DNA of 64,000 nt from Cystobasidium ongulense (Eukaryota; Basidiomycota; Cystobasidiomycetes; Cystobasidiales; Cystobasidiaceae). The notes under the pieces were generated by a model. The model was not told the origin of the DNA. It did not search any database and saw nothing but the letters and a program-made list of their open reading frames with translations. The stretch covers positions 186,001 to 250,000 of the forward strand of contig BQUP01000013.1 in NCBI GenBank assembly GCA_022835595.1, read 5' to 3'. Position numbers and translations under genes: made by a program. Positions 45,795 through 57,120 of this stretch are shown here, piece after piece (positions within the stretch are counted from its first letter, which is position 1; each line of letters opens with the position of its first letter).

Positions 45795-46125
45795 GATGCG
45801 ATGTGCCTGACGCTGGTGCTGACGAGTGAAGTGTCTAGCTGAGTTATATCCTTTGTCTGTCTTGCTAAGTGTGTTTTCGAAGGACTCGTTTGCAGTTGAT
45901 TGGGTGACTACTTGGGAGCAAGAGACAAGAGGCAAAAGTACAGCCTTCCGTGTAGCGATACAATCGGCGAACACTTCAAAAAGTTCCAGCACTTTACTAG
46001 CCATTGGACTGCTGCCTAAAACAGCTACAGCCAGAGATCAGGAAACAGCCAGAACGCAAAAGAAACGCAATTACAGCATGCAACCTGGCAAACCGAAAGG
46101 ATGCAATACAAAGAATGCAATGCTT

Positions 46126-46606
46126 CTACTTCTTGACAGGCTTTACGTATATCACGACTTCTACATGGCCCCTTCTGATTACTGGAGCTGCTGCCTTAGG
46201 TTGTGGCGGAGCTTCTTTTGGGCAGCAAGTCAGCATGACTATCACCGATACTACAGATGCGCAAGTAGACATACGGACAGCCGGTGACTCGTCTCTCTGC
46301 TCACTCATCTGCGTTTCGAGCCTGCGCTGGCGATTGATGCGCCTCTGGTGGAGCGGTGTGATGCGGACCTTTCTTTTTCGCCGTTCTGGCTTTTTATCCT
46401 GCAAGGCGTCCTGTTTAACAGCATACGTACCGCGGACTGCATGAGAGTCAGCACGTGGAGGATCTGAGGGTAGTACAGCATCTCTTTGGCCATCGCAGCT
46501 CACCTGGTGCCGGGGGTATCCTGCAGCGGTCTTGACGGCGGTCTCGATAGTCACCACACTTCCGTCGAGGTCTTCTTTCTAGCAAATCTGCTACGACACG
46601 CGGCAT
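46126..46606 (-). CDS. Small, very basic unrecognised protein
   Basis: Exons 46504..46606, 46275..46436 and 46126..46214 give 117 aa starting MPRVVADLLERRPRRK. About one residue in four is Arg/Lys, with clusters KKPERRKRKVR and QRRINRQRR, then an Ala/Pro stretch and a hydrophobic end (HVEVVIYVKPVKK). No family recognised. A nuclear, nucleolar or mitoribosomal protein would fit the composition. The second intron (46215..46274, GTATGT...AAAAG) is 60 nt, so retaining it keeps the frame and adds 20 residues. A further 5' exon cannot be excluded. Confidence 0.5.
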
Positions 46607-46945
46607 CTTCCAGGCAGAGCTGCAGAGTCTTGAAGAAGCGTAGAGGAGGAGCCTTGAAAGCCCGAGTGAAGACGAGCTGCAGTACGAGTATTGCGTTCCA
46701 CCACAGTAGGTTACAGAGAAAAGAGCGCCAGGAGAAGTGGCAAGAGTGATTACTGAAGTCGCTGTGCTCTCACCACGATATCGCGCCTATACAGCGACAT
46801 CATCTATATTAAGCTAGGCGGGGTCCAAGGCAAATAGATTCCTTGCAGACTAAAAGGCAATTGGCAAATAGTAGACAGTACACTTCTTTTGAAGTATAGA
46901 CCGCAAAGGCAGTTTGACACGACCAGAAAGCTATCGAAATGCTAC
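46607..46945. other. Short spacer upstream of the small basic-protein gene
   Basis: 339 nt between the small basic-protein start and the DHHC stop; no further coding support. Confidence 0.5.
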
Positions 46946-48530
46946 TCAGTCCCCTTCCTCGTCTGTTAACATATCATCTTCCTCTATACTGCCTGCCTGC
47001 CAGTCGTGCCGCTTTCGCCAGCGCCAGCCATCGCTTGTAGGCTCAATACGCAGAGGCATCAAGATCGTCCAATATGGATAACTATGCTGGGAATCAGCTC
47101 CGAAAGGCATTTGGTAGCTTGTGAATCTACATACCGTTCCTCGCCAACATTGAAGAAGTCTTTCAGGTTTTCTCGCCATCCAAGATTGTAGGGAGGTAGA
47201 AATGTCTATTCAAACTTAGGATCAGCTCGAGAACCAACAGCAGAGCGCAGAGCGAATCACCTTGTTCCGCCGCTTTGCGATCTTTCGATAGTAGGCTGGA
47301 CACGAGATTCAGCAAACCATCTCACGATAGGACTTGCTTGCGCTTACAGTTATCATTCGCTTCAACTGCTGTTTCGTTCTGAGAAACCAGCCACAGCTGG
47401 AGTATAAATACGTGTCAGATCAGGTAGGGAGTATACAACACAGCAAGCGTCCTGTGTACATTGTACAGGTACACACCTGCCATATTGCCATGACTGCCAA
47501 TGCAAAACCCATAGCTACGCATAGAATCCAGAGGATCAAGCTGAAAGGACGAGGAGTGAAATGCGGCCACTGGAACAAATCGACACGATCCCAATCAGCT
47601 TGATTGCGGATGCTGGGAAGAAGGACGATAGGTGACTTACATTATGACGAAAGTCAAACGTCCGTAGCATTGTATGGAAGCCTAAGAGTGCGACTGATAT
47701 GCATGCGCAAGCCATGTGGACCATGAACAGCAGGAAGTAACGAGCGTTGTACAAGCCGACCTAGGAGATGGCTGCAATTCAGCAAGGTTCGCTCGAAGAG
47801 CAGCTAGGATAGAGAGACATACACAGCCGTTTATCCCTGTATTTTGTGAGAGCCAAGTTCAGCTGAATCCTGTTGTTTAGAGCATCACGCAACCTACAAG
47901 GGCAGTGATGATCAAAAGCAAGCCAGCATGCGGCACAGACACTGCAATGATGACAGCGTTCTGGCTTGGACGGTTGTTTCCAGATGCTCTTGTCGTGGGT
48001 ATCCTGTACTAGTGGACAGCGCTTGCATGTTCTGACTATCGTGGATGGCTGCTGTATTTCGAGTAGACGACCGCGTCGCCTCTTCTTTGCATCGCCCGCG
48101 TCGACCTTGGTAGGGCGTGCAGTCGCTCTCTGGTTCCTCCAGGACAAGAACGGACGTATCCTGACGGTACCAGGTGGGTCTGCTGGACTGCCAGGAAGAA
48201 TGGTAACCGCGCTGTAGTAGTGGAACGCGATGTTTGTCACGAGGTAGAGAGCCCAGATTGTGCCGGCGATGGAGGTGAACCAGGAGACTCCGGGCGCGAG
48301 GAACATGTCATAGTAGTACACATCGACTGTAGGGACGGTCGCAGAGATCAGCTGCTGCCGTCTGCCTCGGTGGATGCAGCGCAATTCTCACAAAACGTGA
48401 TCGTGCCCACGACGAGCAGGACGGTACAGAAGAAGACGCATGCTGGGCCTACGCGGTCGGTGAGCCTGGTGAGCGCACTCTCGAAGCGGTGGAAGCACGA
48501 GAAGACTGAGCGGGAGATGCGCTCCAGCAT
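46946..48530 (-). CDS. DHHC-type palmitoyltransferase
   Basis: Exons 48392..48530, 47898..48326, 47823..47836, 47641..47760, 47477..47569, 47348..47396, 47261..47295, 47135..47205 and 46946..47081 give 361 aa. Membrane S-acyltransferase: two N-terminal transmembrane segments, the Cys-rich domain (TCKRCPLVQD...[24 protein letters not shown]), catalytic DHHC at residues 185-188, then two more membrane segments and the post-TM basic region. A 14-nt exon encodes the junction CPWINGC inside the catalytic core. The final intron (47082..47134) was chosen because its TAG acceptor alone gives the membrane-proximal YPYWTILMP reading. PFA3/PFA4-like subgroup assignment is not possible by eye. Confidence 0.88.
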
Positions 48531-48942
48531 TCGAGCCTCATGAGCGGGTGGTGGTGGTGTGGATGGAATGCGTGTGGTGTCAGAGGTGAATCTGGTCAAG
48601 CAAGAGTGGCGTTCAAATACACACAGCACACCCTTGATAGGCAGCAGGAATTGCAGACGCACGCAAGGTGTTGCTCATTGGTGATTTAGTCTATTGGTCC
48701 CTAGTGCTTCGATGGAGCACTTGAAGCCATCCTTGCCCATGAACGGTAGCACTTGCATAGCAATTGTGGATGGGTATTGAACGAGAAAGTATGCTAAATG
48801 TAGATAGGCTGGTCTAAGCACTGCTATCTTATCTGCTGTTTAAAGGATCAAACTGTACAACATTTGCCAACATAATCACAGCAACTACATGCGCAAACGA
48901 AATTCCTCAACCGGAGTGCTACATAGTATACGTAGAATTACT
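48531..48942. other. Spacer between DHHC and SPT2 genes
   Basis: 412 nt: DHHC upstream region and SPT2 3' flank. Nothing recognised. Confidence 0.5.
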
Positions 48943-50346
48943 TTACGACTTTGCATTCTTCTTGGCAGCTTTTTCTCTCGCTCGCTGCTTGAGCCTTTCT
49001 TCTTCTTTCTTGTCCTCGAGTCTGGCAATACGAGCTGCCCTTCGGTCCTCCTCTTCGATATCATCGATACCTGCTTCCATATCATCATCAGAAAGATCAT
49101 CTGCATAGGAAGCTCCGAATGCAGGTGCTTGAGCTTTGTGCGGGTTGAGTATGGCCCATATTTCTTGTCTACGAGCTTCTGTTTTGGACAGCTTCGCAGG
49201 GGGCGAACTTGGAGGAGAGGCAGCACGTTTGCGAGGAGGTGATCTCGAACGAGCTGGCTGTCTGCTGGAGGTCGGATTGGAGGGCGATCTGGTACGTTTC
49301 CGTGGCATCCCATCTGCTGTCGACTCTTTAGCTTTACTACTGCTTTGACCTGGCTTGCTGGAAGGTTCGGCAACTGAAGAGCTGGGTCTCTGATTGGCAA
49401 GAGATGCTTGGGTAGTGGTAGTCAATGTAGAGCTAGATGGCGTTGTTTGAGTGACGTTGCTCGCCGTCTTCCGATTGGCAAATAAACCAGTGCTGGGAGG
49501 TGCAGACGGCGGCGGCTGAGCGAGAGCTTGCTTCCTACGATAGTCTTGCTCAATCTCTTCAATAGTTCGGACGTCTTTCCGGTTTTCATTGAGGCTGCGG
49601 AGCTCGGATGGATCAAACCCAAGCTTGAGTTTCTCCTTGGCTGATAAAGTATCGCTTGCAGAGGCTAATCCCGAAGAACTGCGTGCAGCCTTTCCAGATC
49701 CTCCACCGGCTCGGTGCTTGCTGGAGCCAGCTTTTCGAGAAGTGGAAGCATCCGAGGTGCCTTCGTCATCTGAGAACATAGCATCTATGCGTCTTTTCTT
49801 CTTGAGAGCGACGCTGACGACTTTGGAGGTGGATGCTGCTGATGGTATGCGCTCGGTGGTCGAGGGCAGCTTTCCTCCCTTCTTCGCCACCTGGACCATT
49901 TGTGCTGGTCTATCCTTGGCTTCCTTGTCCTTGAAGGGATATGAACACATAAGCAAGGTTAGCGGGCGAGAGATTGAAGTTGGAGGCGAGTCACCTTCTG
50001 CGCTCGTTTCTCCTCCCTCTCCTTTCGCAGCTTTTCTTCTAATGCCAGCCGTTCTTCCTCTCTCTTGCGGCGAGCTTCCTGTTCTTTCAGGCGACGCTCC
50101 TTCTCTCTTGCGGCATTCTGTTTTTCAATCTCTGCTTCTCTCTTTCGCGTTGCCTCGAGCTCCGCCTGCTTTGCCAGGGCGAGTCCAGATTGTGCCTGCG
50201 TGTTGGCTTTAGCCTTGCTCATCAGGGCTGCAAAGGTGGACTGAAGCCAGAGCAGAGCGTCAGTGGCGGTCTGTCAAGTATTGGCGGTACCCGATGCATG
50301 CAGCTGTGACAGCGTGCTTGTCGTGGTGGTGACTGCTCACATCCAT
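48943..50346 (-). CDS. SPT2: SPT2 chromatin protein (histone H3-H4 chaperone)
   Basis: Exons 50341..50346, 49995..50240 and 48943..49929 give 412 aa. Spt2 binds H3-H4 behind elongating polymerases. The N-terminus MDSTFAALMSKAKA matches the family's conserved start and is obtained only with a 6-nt first exon (ATG GAT|GTGAGC). A long charged helix (residues about 20-85) follows, then Ser/Arg-rich linker and the C-terminal SPT2 domain: EARRQEIWAILN..., the acidic SDDDMEAGIDDIEEEDRRAARIARLEDKKEEE block and basic end. An alternative model starting at the internal Met (50222) loses STFAAL. Confidence 0.9.
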
Positions 50347-51070
50347 CCTTGCAGCCCGAACGGCGTCGGCGTCGGCGTCGACGGGGAGACCTGGCTGGCG
50401 AGCGCGCCTCTACAGATCCATAGGTGCCGTGCTGTACTCTGTTCTGTGCTGACTATGTGCTTGCTGCAGGCTATGGCGTGTATGTGTCTTCCACTTGTCG
50501 ATGACTTCCTCCAAGTCGGGTCAATGGCAAGTCGCTGCCTTTCTGCTCTGCTCGACTTCGTAACGACGGATGGATGGGACAGGTACAACAACGTGGCACG
50601 CAGCTCCACTCTGCACATGGCAGCACTCCATGTGTATAACCAGCATGGCATCGCTGTCCTGTCGCTGATGCTGCTGGACCTCGCTGCTCGCCATCCGGAT
50701 GCTGCTGTCCATCATCGCCCGCCACCTGCCCACCATGGACGGATGGATGGACTCGACGACTTGGACCACAACACACAACAGTCAACACTGCCCAAATATG
50801 TAGATCTGAGTCACTGACCTGCTGACAGAACAGGCACCGTACCTGACATCCAGCGAGCGAGTGAGATCCTGGCTGGAAGCAGATCCTGACTTGGGGCTTG
50901 ACCGACCATCCACCTATCTTTCTTTCTTTCCCTTCTTCCTTCCATCCAACACACAAGCATCAACAAGTGCATAGATATCTCATTCTGAATTCCAAGGGAT
51001 CATCCGGTAAGCTGATGCCGCATTCCGCCCTCATTACTTCCAGCTGCTGACCCTCCTTCTACAGTTCACA
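50347..51070. promoter_or_regulatory. Divergent promoter region, SPT2 / membrane protein
   Basis: 724 nt. A long pyrimidine tract (about 50905-50950, CTTTCTTT-rich) lies about 130 nt upstream of the plus-strand ATG, as often seen before fungal transcription starts. An open plus frame (50263-50817) has no family support. Confidence 0.5.
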
Positions 51071-53260
51071 ATGACCCAGCACGCCCTTCTCCTCTCTCGG
51101 TCTGCTGAAGATCCTCATAGCACCAGCACTCTAGCGCCATCAAATACTTCTCCATCTGATGCTGCCCCGGATCAAGGCATACTCCTCACCCTCACCCTCG
51201 ACGCTGCTCAGGTCAGCGCAGTCGTCTCAGCAGTCCTGGCAGAATCCACGGCCGGAACTTCAGATACCGAGAAGACATTCAGCCAACATCGCACCAACAT
51301 CAAGCTCGTCAATCCCAAAACCGTCTCAACTTCGGCTACTAGGCATTCCATTTCGTTTTCAGCAACAGCTGGTGCTTCCGTAGATCGCGATGGAAGAAGA
51401 CCTGCTAGAAGTTCGGCAGTTGAAGCATCACGCCCGTCAAGCACCATCTCCGAACCATCCGCAGAGACTCCAGTCTTCTCAGCATCTTCAGGTGGAATCA
51501 AAGCTGTTGTCACGAGGTCATCTACCCCGGCTATTGAACAAGCTCTGTCGTCAAGCTCCTCCGCTCCCAATCCATCAAGCGCCGAGTCGAATTCTGAAGA
51601 GTCGTCTGCTTCTTCACCAACACAAAGTACTACTAACAGTGCTGCCGACTCAGCCTCCTCCCCGTCAAATGCTAGCCACTCTACCTCCTCTCTCGCTACA
51701 AGCTCACAGGCTAGCTCCACGATAAGGAGCAATACCCGCGTGGCCGCCACTTCGATAGTAGCCAAGCCAGTCGTCACAAATGCGAACGGTATTCCTGTCG
51801 TTACTGTCTACGAGACGACTGGAACTGCTTTCGTCAGTGCTACCACACTATCTTCGCCCGCACCTACACCTACAGGCGCAGCAGAGTCGAAGAAGAACTT
51901 TTTCCAAATGATAGACTCGTCTCCCACCGCCAAAGCCCTCACCGCGATCATCTCCGCTCTCATCATACTTATTATCGGTCTTGCAATCTGGCTGTGCATG
52001 CGCCGTCGGTCACGCCGACCCAAACGACGCGATTCACTCTTCGACTTCGCTCCAGATGCTACAGATGTAAAGAGCGCCGCTAGCTCTTACAGCGAGAAGA
52101 CGCCTACTGTTGCTGCTGCGGCTTCCTTTTTTGGGACTGGCGCCGCTTATCCATTCTCGACCGATCAAGCTTCATTCGGATACGATAGCCGCTATGTCGA
52201 AGCTGCCACTAGCACTCCTGCTCGCAGTCCACAACAGGCAGAAGAGGAATACCGAGCTTCCACATCGGCTGTCAGGTTTGCTGGGATCTATCCTACCATT
52301 CCTTCTGAAAGACGCAAAAGCTCTGTCGACCTCGGCCAAGTTTATCGACTAGCATCTGATTATCCGCGAGAAGTTGGACAGGACAACATAACCACCATGG
52401 AAGAAACGCCTGGTATAAGCCCAAGAGATATTCCGACTATCATTGTTCCCGGCTCAACGAGCCCCGCCAGTCAACAGGAGGCTTGGGGACAAGCCCACGT
52501 CGAATCTCCTCTGGCAGTTCCTCCTCGCCCAGCAAGACCAGCCTCACTTAGCGGTTCTATCACCAAGAATATTGACGAAATGTACGACGTAGCCACACCC
52601 CGGTCAAGCATGAGTGTTCTACCACCTATCTCTCGACCATGGATGCGTCAACCACGCAAATGGGCCTCTATGAGCTCCATGGGCGGAGGAGGTCCTGATC
52701 GTCGACCGTCAGTGGATAGAAGATTGTATCAGCAGCAGCTACCTTCCAGATTCTCGATTACCACATTCGCAACCAGCGTGGAAGCATCTCCTGATCTTGG
52801 CGCATTCAGACCCCGCCGAACCGCCATCACCGAACAACATTTGGGAAACTCTATGCTCAGGACAGACATCTTCAAGGCACCACTAGCGCCAGCGACCAAT
52901 CAAGATGCGAACCCATTCAGTGATCTTGCCCAAGTAGCACCTGAACACGCACCCGTCGATACTCCAAGCCCAATGAGCCTGAGCGAACCATGGGCTGTGA
53001 CGGCTCCGCTGAATGTGCAAAGTAGTGCCTTGCAGAATGAAGTCAAAGTAAACTCAAGTCCGTCTGCTAGTGCATCTGAACAGGGATCGCCTATGGAAGG
53101 AAAGCCGAGTTACTCGCCAGTAGCGGCATCCGAGGAAGGAAGCTTCGAGGATAGCCTAGAGACAGCATCGCAAGCCAGTGCCATCGATGAGGAAGAAGAG
53201 GAGAAGATTAGAGCATTGATCAAACGCAGACAGTCTGCCAGTAGCGGCAAACGGCTTTGA
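51071..53260 (+). CDS. Single-pass membrane protein with Ser/Thr-rich ectodomain
   Basis: A single-exon gene of 729 aa. Residues about 60-285 are extremely Ser/Thr/Ala-rich, apt for O-mannosylation, followed by one clear transmembrane segment (about 290-310, ending in WLCMRRRSRRPKRR). A 400-residue cytoplasmic tail rich in Ser/Pro follows. The layout resembles fungal cell-wall sensors of the Mid2/Wsc kind and other mucin-like proteins. No cysteine-rich WSC domain is present, and no convincing N-terminal signal peptide follows the first ATG (MTQHALLLSRSAED), so the anchor may act as a reverse signal anchor or a 5' exon may be missing. Function unassigned. Confidence 0.78.
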   Translation: MTQHALLLSRSAEDPHSTSTLAPSNTSPSDAAPDQGILLTLTLDAAQVSAVVSAVLAESTAGTSDTEKTFSQHRTNIKLVNPKTVSTSATRHSISFSATAGASVDRDGRRPARSSAVEASRPSSTISEPSAETPVFSASSGGIKAVVTRSSTPAIEQALSSSSSAPNPSSAESNSEESSASSPTQSTTNSAADSASSPSNASHSTSSLATSSQASSTIRSNTRVAATSIVAKPVVTNANGIPVVTVYETTGTAFVSATTLSSPAPTPTGAAESKKNFFQMIDSSPTAKALTAIISALIILIIGLAIWLCMRRRSRRPKRRDSLFDFAPDATDVKSAASSYSEKTPTVAAAASFFGTGAAYPFSTDQASFGYDSRYVEAATSTPARSPQQAEEEYRASTSAVRFAGIYPTIPSERRKSSVDLGQVYRLASDYPREVGQDNITTMEETPGISPRDIPTIIVPGSTSPASQQEAWGQAHVESPLAVPPRPARPASLSGSITKNIDEMYDVATPRSSMSVLPPISRPWMRQPRKWASMSSMGGGGPDRRPSVDRRLYQQQLPSRFSITTFATSVEASPDLGAFRPRRTAITEQHLGNSMLRTDIFKAPLAPATNQDANPFSDLAQVAPEHAPVDTPSPMSLSEPWAVTAPLNVQSSALQNEVKVNSSPSASASEQGSPMEGKPSYSPVAASEEGSFEDSLETASQASAIDEEEEEKIRALIKRRQSASSGKRL

Positions 53261-53829
53261 GGTCTGCAATTAATTAGTGACATTAGTTTTGCGGCATAAG
53301 GGATTTTCGGGATGTATATAGGTTAATCAAAACAAGCTGTAGCATTCGTAGAGCATCGGCACAGGGATCAGTAATCTGAGTAGCGCGACATCCATCTATG
53401 CAATGTACCATTTTTGCATGCATGATTGGCTAGCAGTTGTCTTTAATTGCGTTCATGTGCGATCGCCATCGTCGGAGCCTCGCTTGCCTTTAGCGGAGGG
53501 CTGTGAACGTTAGATGCAACGCATAGATACTGTGGCCGAAGAGTCCAACACGAGCAGTGGAAGTCAGAAATCCCAAATAGTAGAAAACTGTCGAGGCTGT
53601 CAAATTGGGTGGCTGTTACTTGATAACATTTCATTTTATTTAATTTGCGGTAGAAAGATTGTGCTAACAAAATAGGCAACTGCCTTGAGTAGCTGCAATG
53701 ACCAGACCACAAAAGCATTGCTAAGGATCGCCATCTACACTACTTGTGGGCGATTGCGGCAATCGTTCAAAAGACAATCGCAACCTTTTCTTTCTGTGGT
53801 TCGGTTTGAGCCAAGGGCGCACGACCAGT
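53261..53829. other. Convergent 3' flanks of membrane protein and cyclophilin
   Basis: 569 nt between convergent stops; AT-richer than surrounding coding sequence; nothing else recognised. Confidence 0.55.
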
Positions 53830-54859
53830 TTAAGCCTCACCAGAATCGGTGATGGTGATCTGGTTCTTGGTCTTGCCGGACTGCGAGCCTTCAGCCTCGA
53901 CGGCCTTGACGACATCCTGGCCGGAGATGACTTCTCCGAAGACGACGTGCTTGCCATCGAGCCATGGGCAGGGAACGGTGGTAATGAAGAACTGCGATCC
54001 GCTGGAGAAGAGGAAGCGAGATTGTAATCAGCAAGATGCAAGTCGCGTTTCTTGCCAAGTCCGAGCGGCAACTCACTTGGTGTTAGGACCAGCGTTAGCC
54101 ATGGACAAGAGGTAAGGCTTCTTGTGCTTGATGGAGAAGTTCTCATCGGCGAACTTTTCGCCGTAGATGGACTTTCCGCCAGTGCCTGCAGGAGGACAAG
54201 CGAGAGAAGGCAGCTGAGATCAGCTTGATACTCTCCATTTCGGCCATTCCTTGCCATCAGGAGGATAAGCAAGCTCAACCTACCGTTGAAGTTGGTGAAG
54301 TCACCACCCTGGAGCATGAATTGAGGGATTACTCGGTGGAAGCTGTGCGAAGAGGATGAGGAGTGTGAGCAGGGCGTACCGTGAGACACGACGCGGTGCC
54401 TGGAGTGGGCTTGTTAGAGAGAATGAACCTACATCGAGCCCTTGTAGCCGAATCCAGGAGCGCCAGTGCAGAGCTCTCTGAAGTTCTTTGCGGTCTTGGG
54501 TACGACATCGTCGTAGAGCTGGAACACAACTCTGCCGGCTGGCTTGTTGGCTGTTGTAGGGGAGAGCGAGTTGGTTGCAACGTGGGCAGTGGACGAGTGA
54601 AGTGAGAAGACGCGAGAGAGAACCAGTCAGCGGGCGGGACTAGGAGCGCGACGCGAGCGCGAGGCTGCAGCGAGACTCGACATACCAATGGAGACGTCGA
54701 AGAATACCTGTAGCAATGAGAGCAGGGTCGAAGAGGCAGCAAAGTCAGCGAGGGTCCCAAGTCACCCAAATTCGCAGGCGCGAAGGAGCAGAGGACGAGG
54801 ACAGGACAGCGGCCAGTCCAGGCGCACTCGAGAGCAGTGTGTCTACCCACCTTGGACAT
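53830..54859 (-). CDS. CPR1: Cyclophilin A peptidyl-prolyl isomerase
   Basis: Exons 54851..54859, 54686..54707, 54433..54550, 54284..54342, 54077..54185 and 53830..54001 give 162 aa, standard for cytosolic cyclophilin A. It catalyses proline isomerisation and is the cyclosporin target. Conserved residues: [16 protein letters not shown] (catalytic Arg about 53), [16 protein letters not shown], and [13 protein letters not shown] with the cyclosporin-binding Trp. No targeting signal. Five introns, with the first exon coding only MSK. Confidence 0.97.
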
Positions 54860-55456
54860 GTTGGCTGCTGCAGATCGGATTGCGGATGATTGCATGGATT
54901 GGGTGTGATGATGGATGGGATTGTTGGTGGGAGGGAAAGAAGGCCATCGAAGGTCGCGGTGGGTCGAGTCGTCGTCATAAGAGTGGGATGGGATGGATGG
55001 GATGGGATGGGATGGGATGGCAGCAGGTCAGCGCGAGCAAGGCAGCACCGTCGTCACATTGCGGACAGTGTACACACACCTTGTAGATCGTGTAGATGGA
55101 CAGAGTTGAGAGGATTCGAGTGGGTAGATCAAAGCAAAGCGGCAACGAGCTCGCCTCGCAGACGGCTGGCAGGCTGGTGATGTGGCAAATACTCGGACAT
55201 GCATGCATGCATGGATGGACAGGATGCGCAAGTCTGGCAATGGCACGCAGCGACTCGTGGCATGACAGGCGTGGCATGCACGCCCTGCTCATCCAGGTCG
55301 ACGAGTCAATCCACTCTTCGTCTTGCTACAGCCAATCCCGGGCTTGCCTCAGCCTTCCTTCCCGTATCGCCACAGAGACAGTAGTATGTAGTATCATGTT
55401 ACCGCAGCACACCAATACTGCACCACGCACCTCCTCCACAATCCAATCCATCCCCC
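54860..55456. promoter_or_regulatory. Upstream region of cyclophilin
   Basis: 597 nt: CPR1 promoter and ELP5 3' flank. It contains the TGGGA array at 54984..55020 and a (GCAT)n-like run near 55198..55215. Confidence 0.5.
54984..55020. repeat. TGGGA pentanucleotide array upstream of cyclophilin
   Basis: About seven units of TGGGA with one four-base variant, about 125 nt upstream of the CPR1 start codon. G-runs occur on the plus strand at 5-nt spacing. Confidence 0.9.
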
Positions 55457-57120
55457 TTACAGCTCCAGATCCTCGTCCGGATCACTGTCGTCCAGGTCAT
55501 CTGCAGAGTCCGGCTCATAGATGATAATCGCCCCAGACCCATTCGCCTCGCCTCCTCCTCGCGTAAATGGCAGATCCACCTTCTCCTTGTCCTCTCTCTG
55601 TCGCTCGGTCAAGCCAAGGTTGAACATTGAGCTTTTGAATGGGTCCTCGTCGGGAGCGGGCTATTGAACATAAACTCGAATCAGCTTCACATTCGATAGT
55701 TTTCTGCTTTGCGGACACCCATCAAGGACAATCCGATTCTCTCGATTGTCTCGATTCACTCACCGTGGTATCCCCATGCTTGCCGGACTGGCTACCGGTC
55801 CTCCGCTTGATCCTCAATACTTCGTTGACCCGCGTCACAGATAGGGTTTGACTATCACCAGAGCTAACCTCTACCCTCCTCAACCCCTCCAGCCCTCGCA
55901 CTATCTTTGATGCATCGCTCCTCTTGTTGCTCTTGTTGACTCCTCTCAGCGCGTGCTCCACCACACATCGCCCAGATGCCCCGCCATGCGGACTGCTGCT
56001 ACTGCTGCCCAACAGATCCAACACCACTCTCGACGCGCTTGGATGGTCGTATTCTCGCCCTCCATAGCCTTCTTCCTCCATGCTTGTGCTCGCATCCTGA
56101 TCACTTTGCATCAATGGACTGCCCCATCCTCTTTGATGCAGTAGTTCAAGGAATTGATAGGTTCTCGAGTCTACCTCGTCCTCGTCATCCTCGTCGCCAG
56201 TTGCCGAGTATGGTTGACGACTCTGCCCGACATTCTCAATGCCGTAGACATAGTGCAAGTGTGCTAGAAGAGCACATGCATGTAGAGTAAGGTGAATGGA
56301 CGAGCGACTCCCCGATGCTGTTAGCAGGAGTGGTAGAAGCGGACTCTTCGAGCTTGCTGCCTCTGTTTCTGGCGACACCGCCACGTCTGTGTGATGAACA
56401 GCAACAACTGCATACTTGCCTAGACAGTAGACACGTGTAGGTTCAATTAGCCTTCGAATACTTTTGAACAAAGGACTGTTTTCACCCGCTTACATTGCCT
56501 GAACATTCGCAAGACTTTAGAGGAGGAATTGAAAGTCTCGAGACCATTTATGCTATCGAAGAAGATTGTTGTCTGGGATTCCATCAAGTATAGCAGTCAG
56601 TAAGCTGGCATCATCCAGACGGTGGGATTCAAGTCAATTGCCATTCACACGTGATGGGTCGCTGTCCAAGCCGTTCAGAATATTCGACAATCCGGCAATG
56701 TCCTCTATGTCGAAAGCTAGAGCATCCAGTCTTCTGGTTGGTTGCTTCGGCGAACCTGTGTCTGCGTCCAAATTACAATCCAGCACTTGCAAGCTTGCCA
56801 GCTTGTCATAGTTTCCGTCTAGGCAGAGTGATTCTACGAAACGAGTGGAATCAATTTCACAGCATACGAGATGGACGGCTTCTCCACTGGAAGGATGAGC
56901 CGATACATAGAGTCAGTGTTCAGTATATCGCAGCGTCGATAGACTCCATCCTGCTTTTGCTACCGTGTTGAAGGACTGCTTACCGCTCCAGCTTCCTCTC
57001 GATCAGCTCTCGGAAAAGTAGCAATGCAGGCTGAACCAGAGAGTCGGATATGATAGTCGTCGAGGCTTGGAGTTGTCCGTGGAGTAGACTATTGAGAACG
57101 CTCTTCTTGACGGGAGCCAT
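55457..57120 (-). CDS. ELP5: Elongator complex subunit Elp5
   Basis: Exons 56984..57120, 56649..56886, 56494..56572, 55764..56419 and 55457..55660 give 437 aa. Elp5 is part of the Elp4-6 RecA-like ring of Elongator, which modifies wobble uridine in tRNA. Family segments: LVQPALLLFRELIERKLERG, VHLVCCEIDSTRFVESL, TIFFDSINGLETF, VVAVHHTD and the C-terminal FNLGLTERQREDKEKVDLPF followed by an acidic end. Like other Elp5 it lacks a Walker A motif. It is longer than yeast Elp5 (309 aa) through a Ser/Glu-rich insert encoded around 55900-56200. Confidence 0.87.

Noticed and set aside
47082-47134. Alternative 17-nt or 48-nt introns at the 3' end of the DHHC gene
   Set aside because: 17 nt is too short to splice, and the CAG acceptor at 48 nt leaves the reading frame that ends prematurely; the TAG acceptor fits phase and sequence.
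51208-51777. Minus-strand open frame of 189 codons, acidic
   Set aside because: Antisense shadow of the Ser/Thr-rich ectodomain; Ser/Thr codons give acidic/hydrophobic antisense codons.
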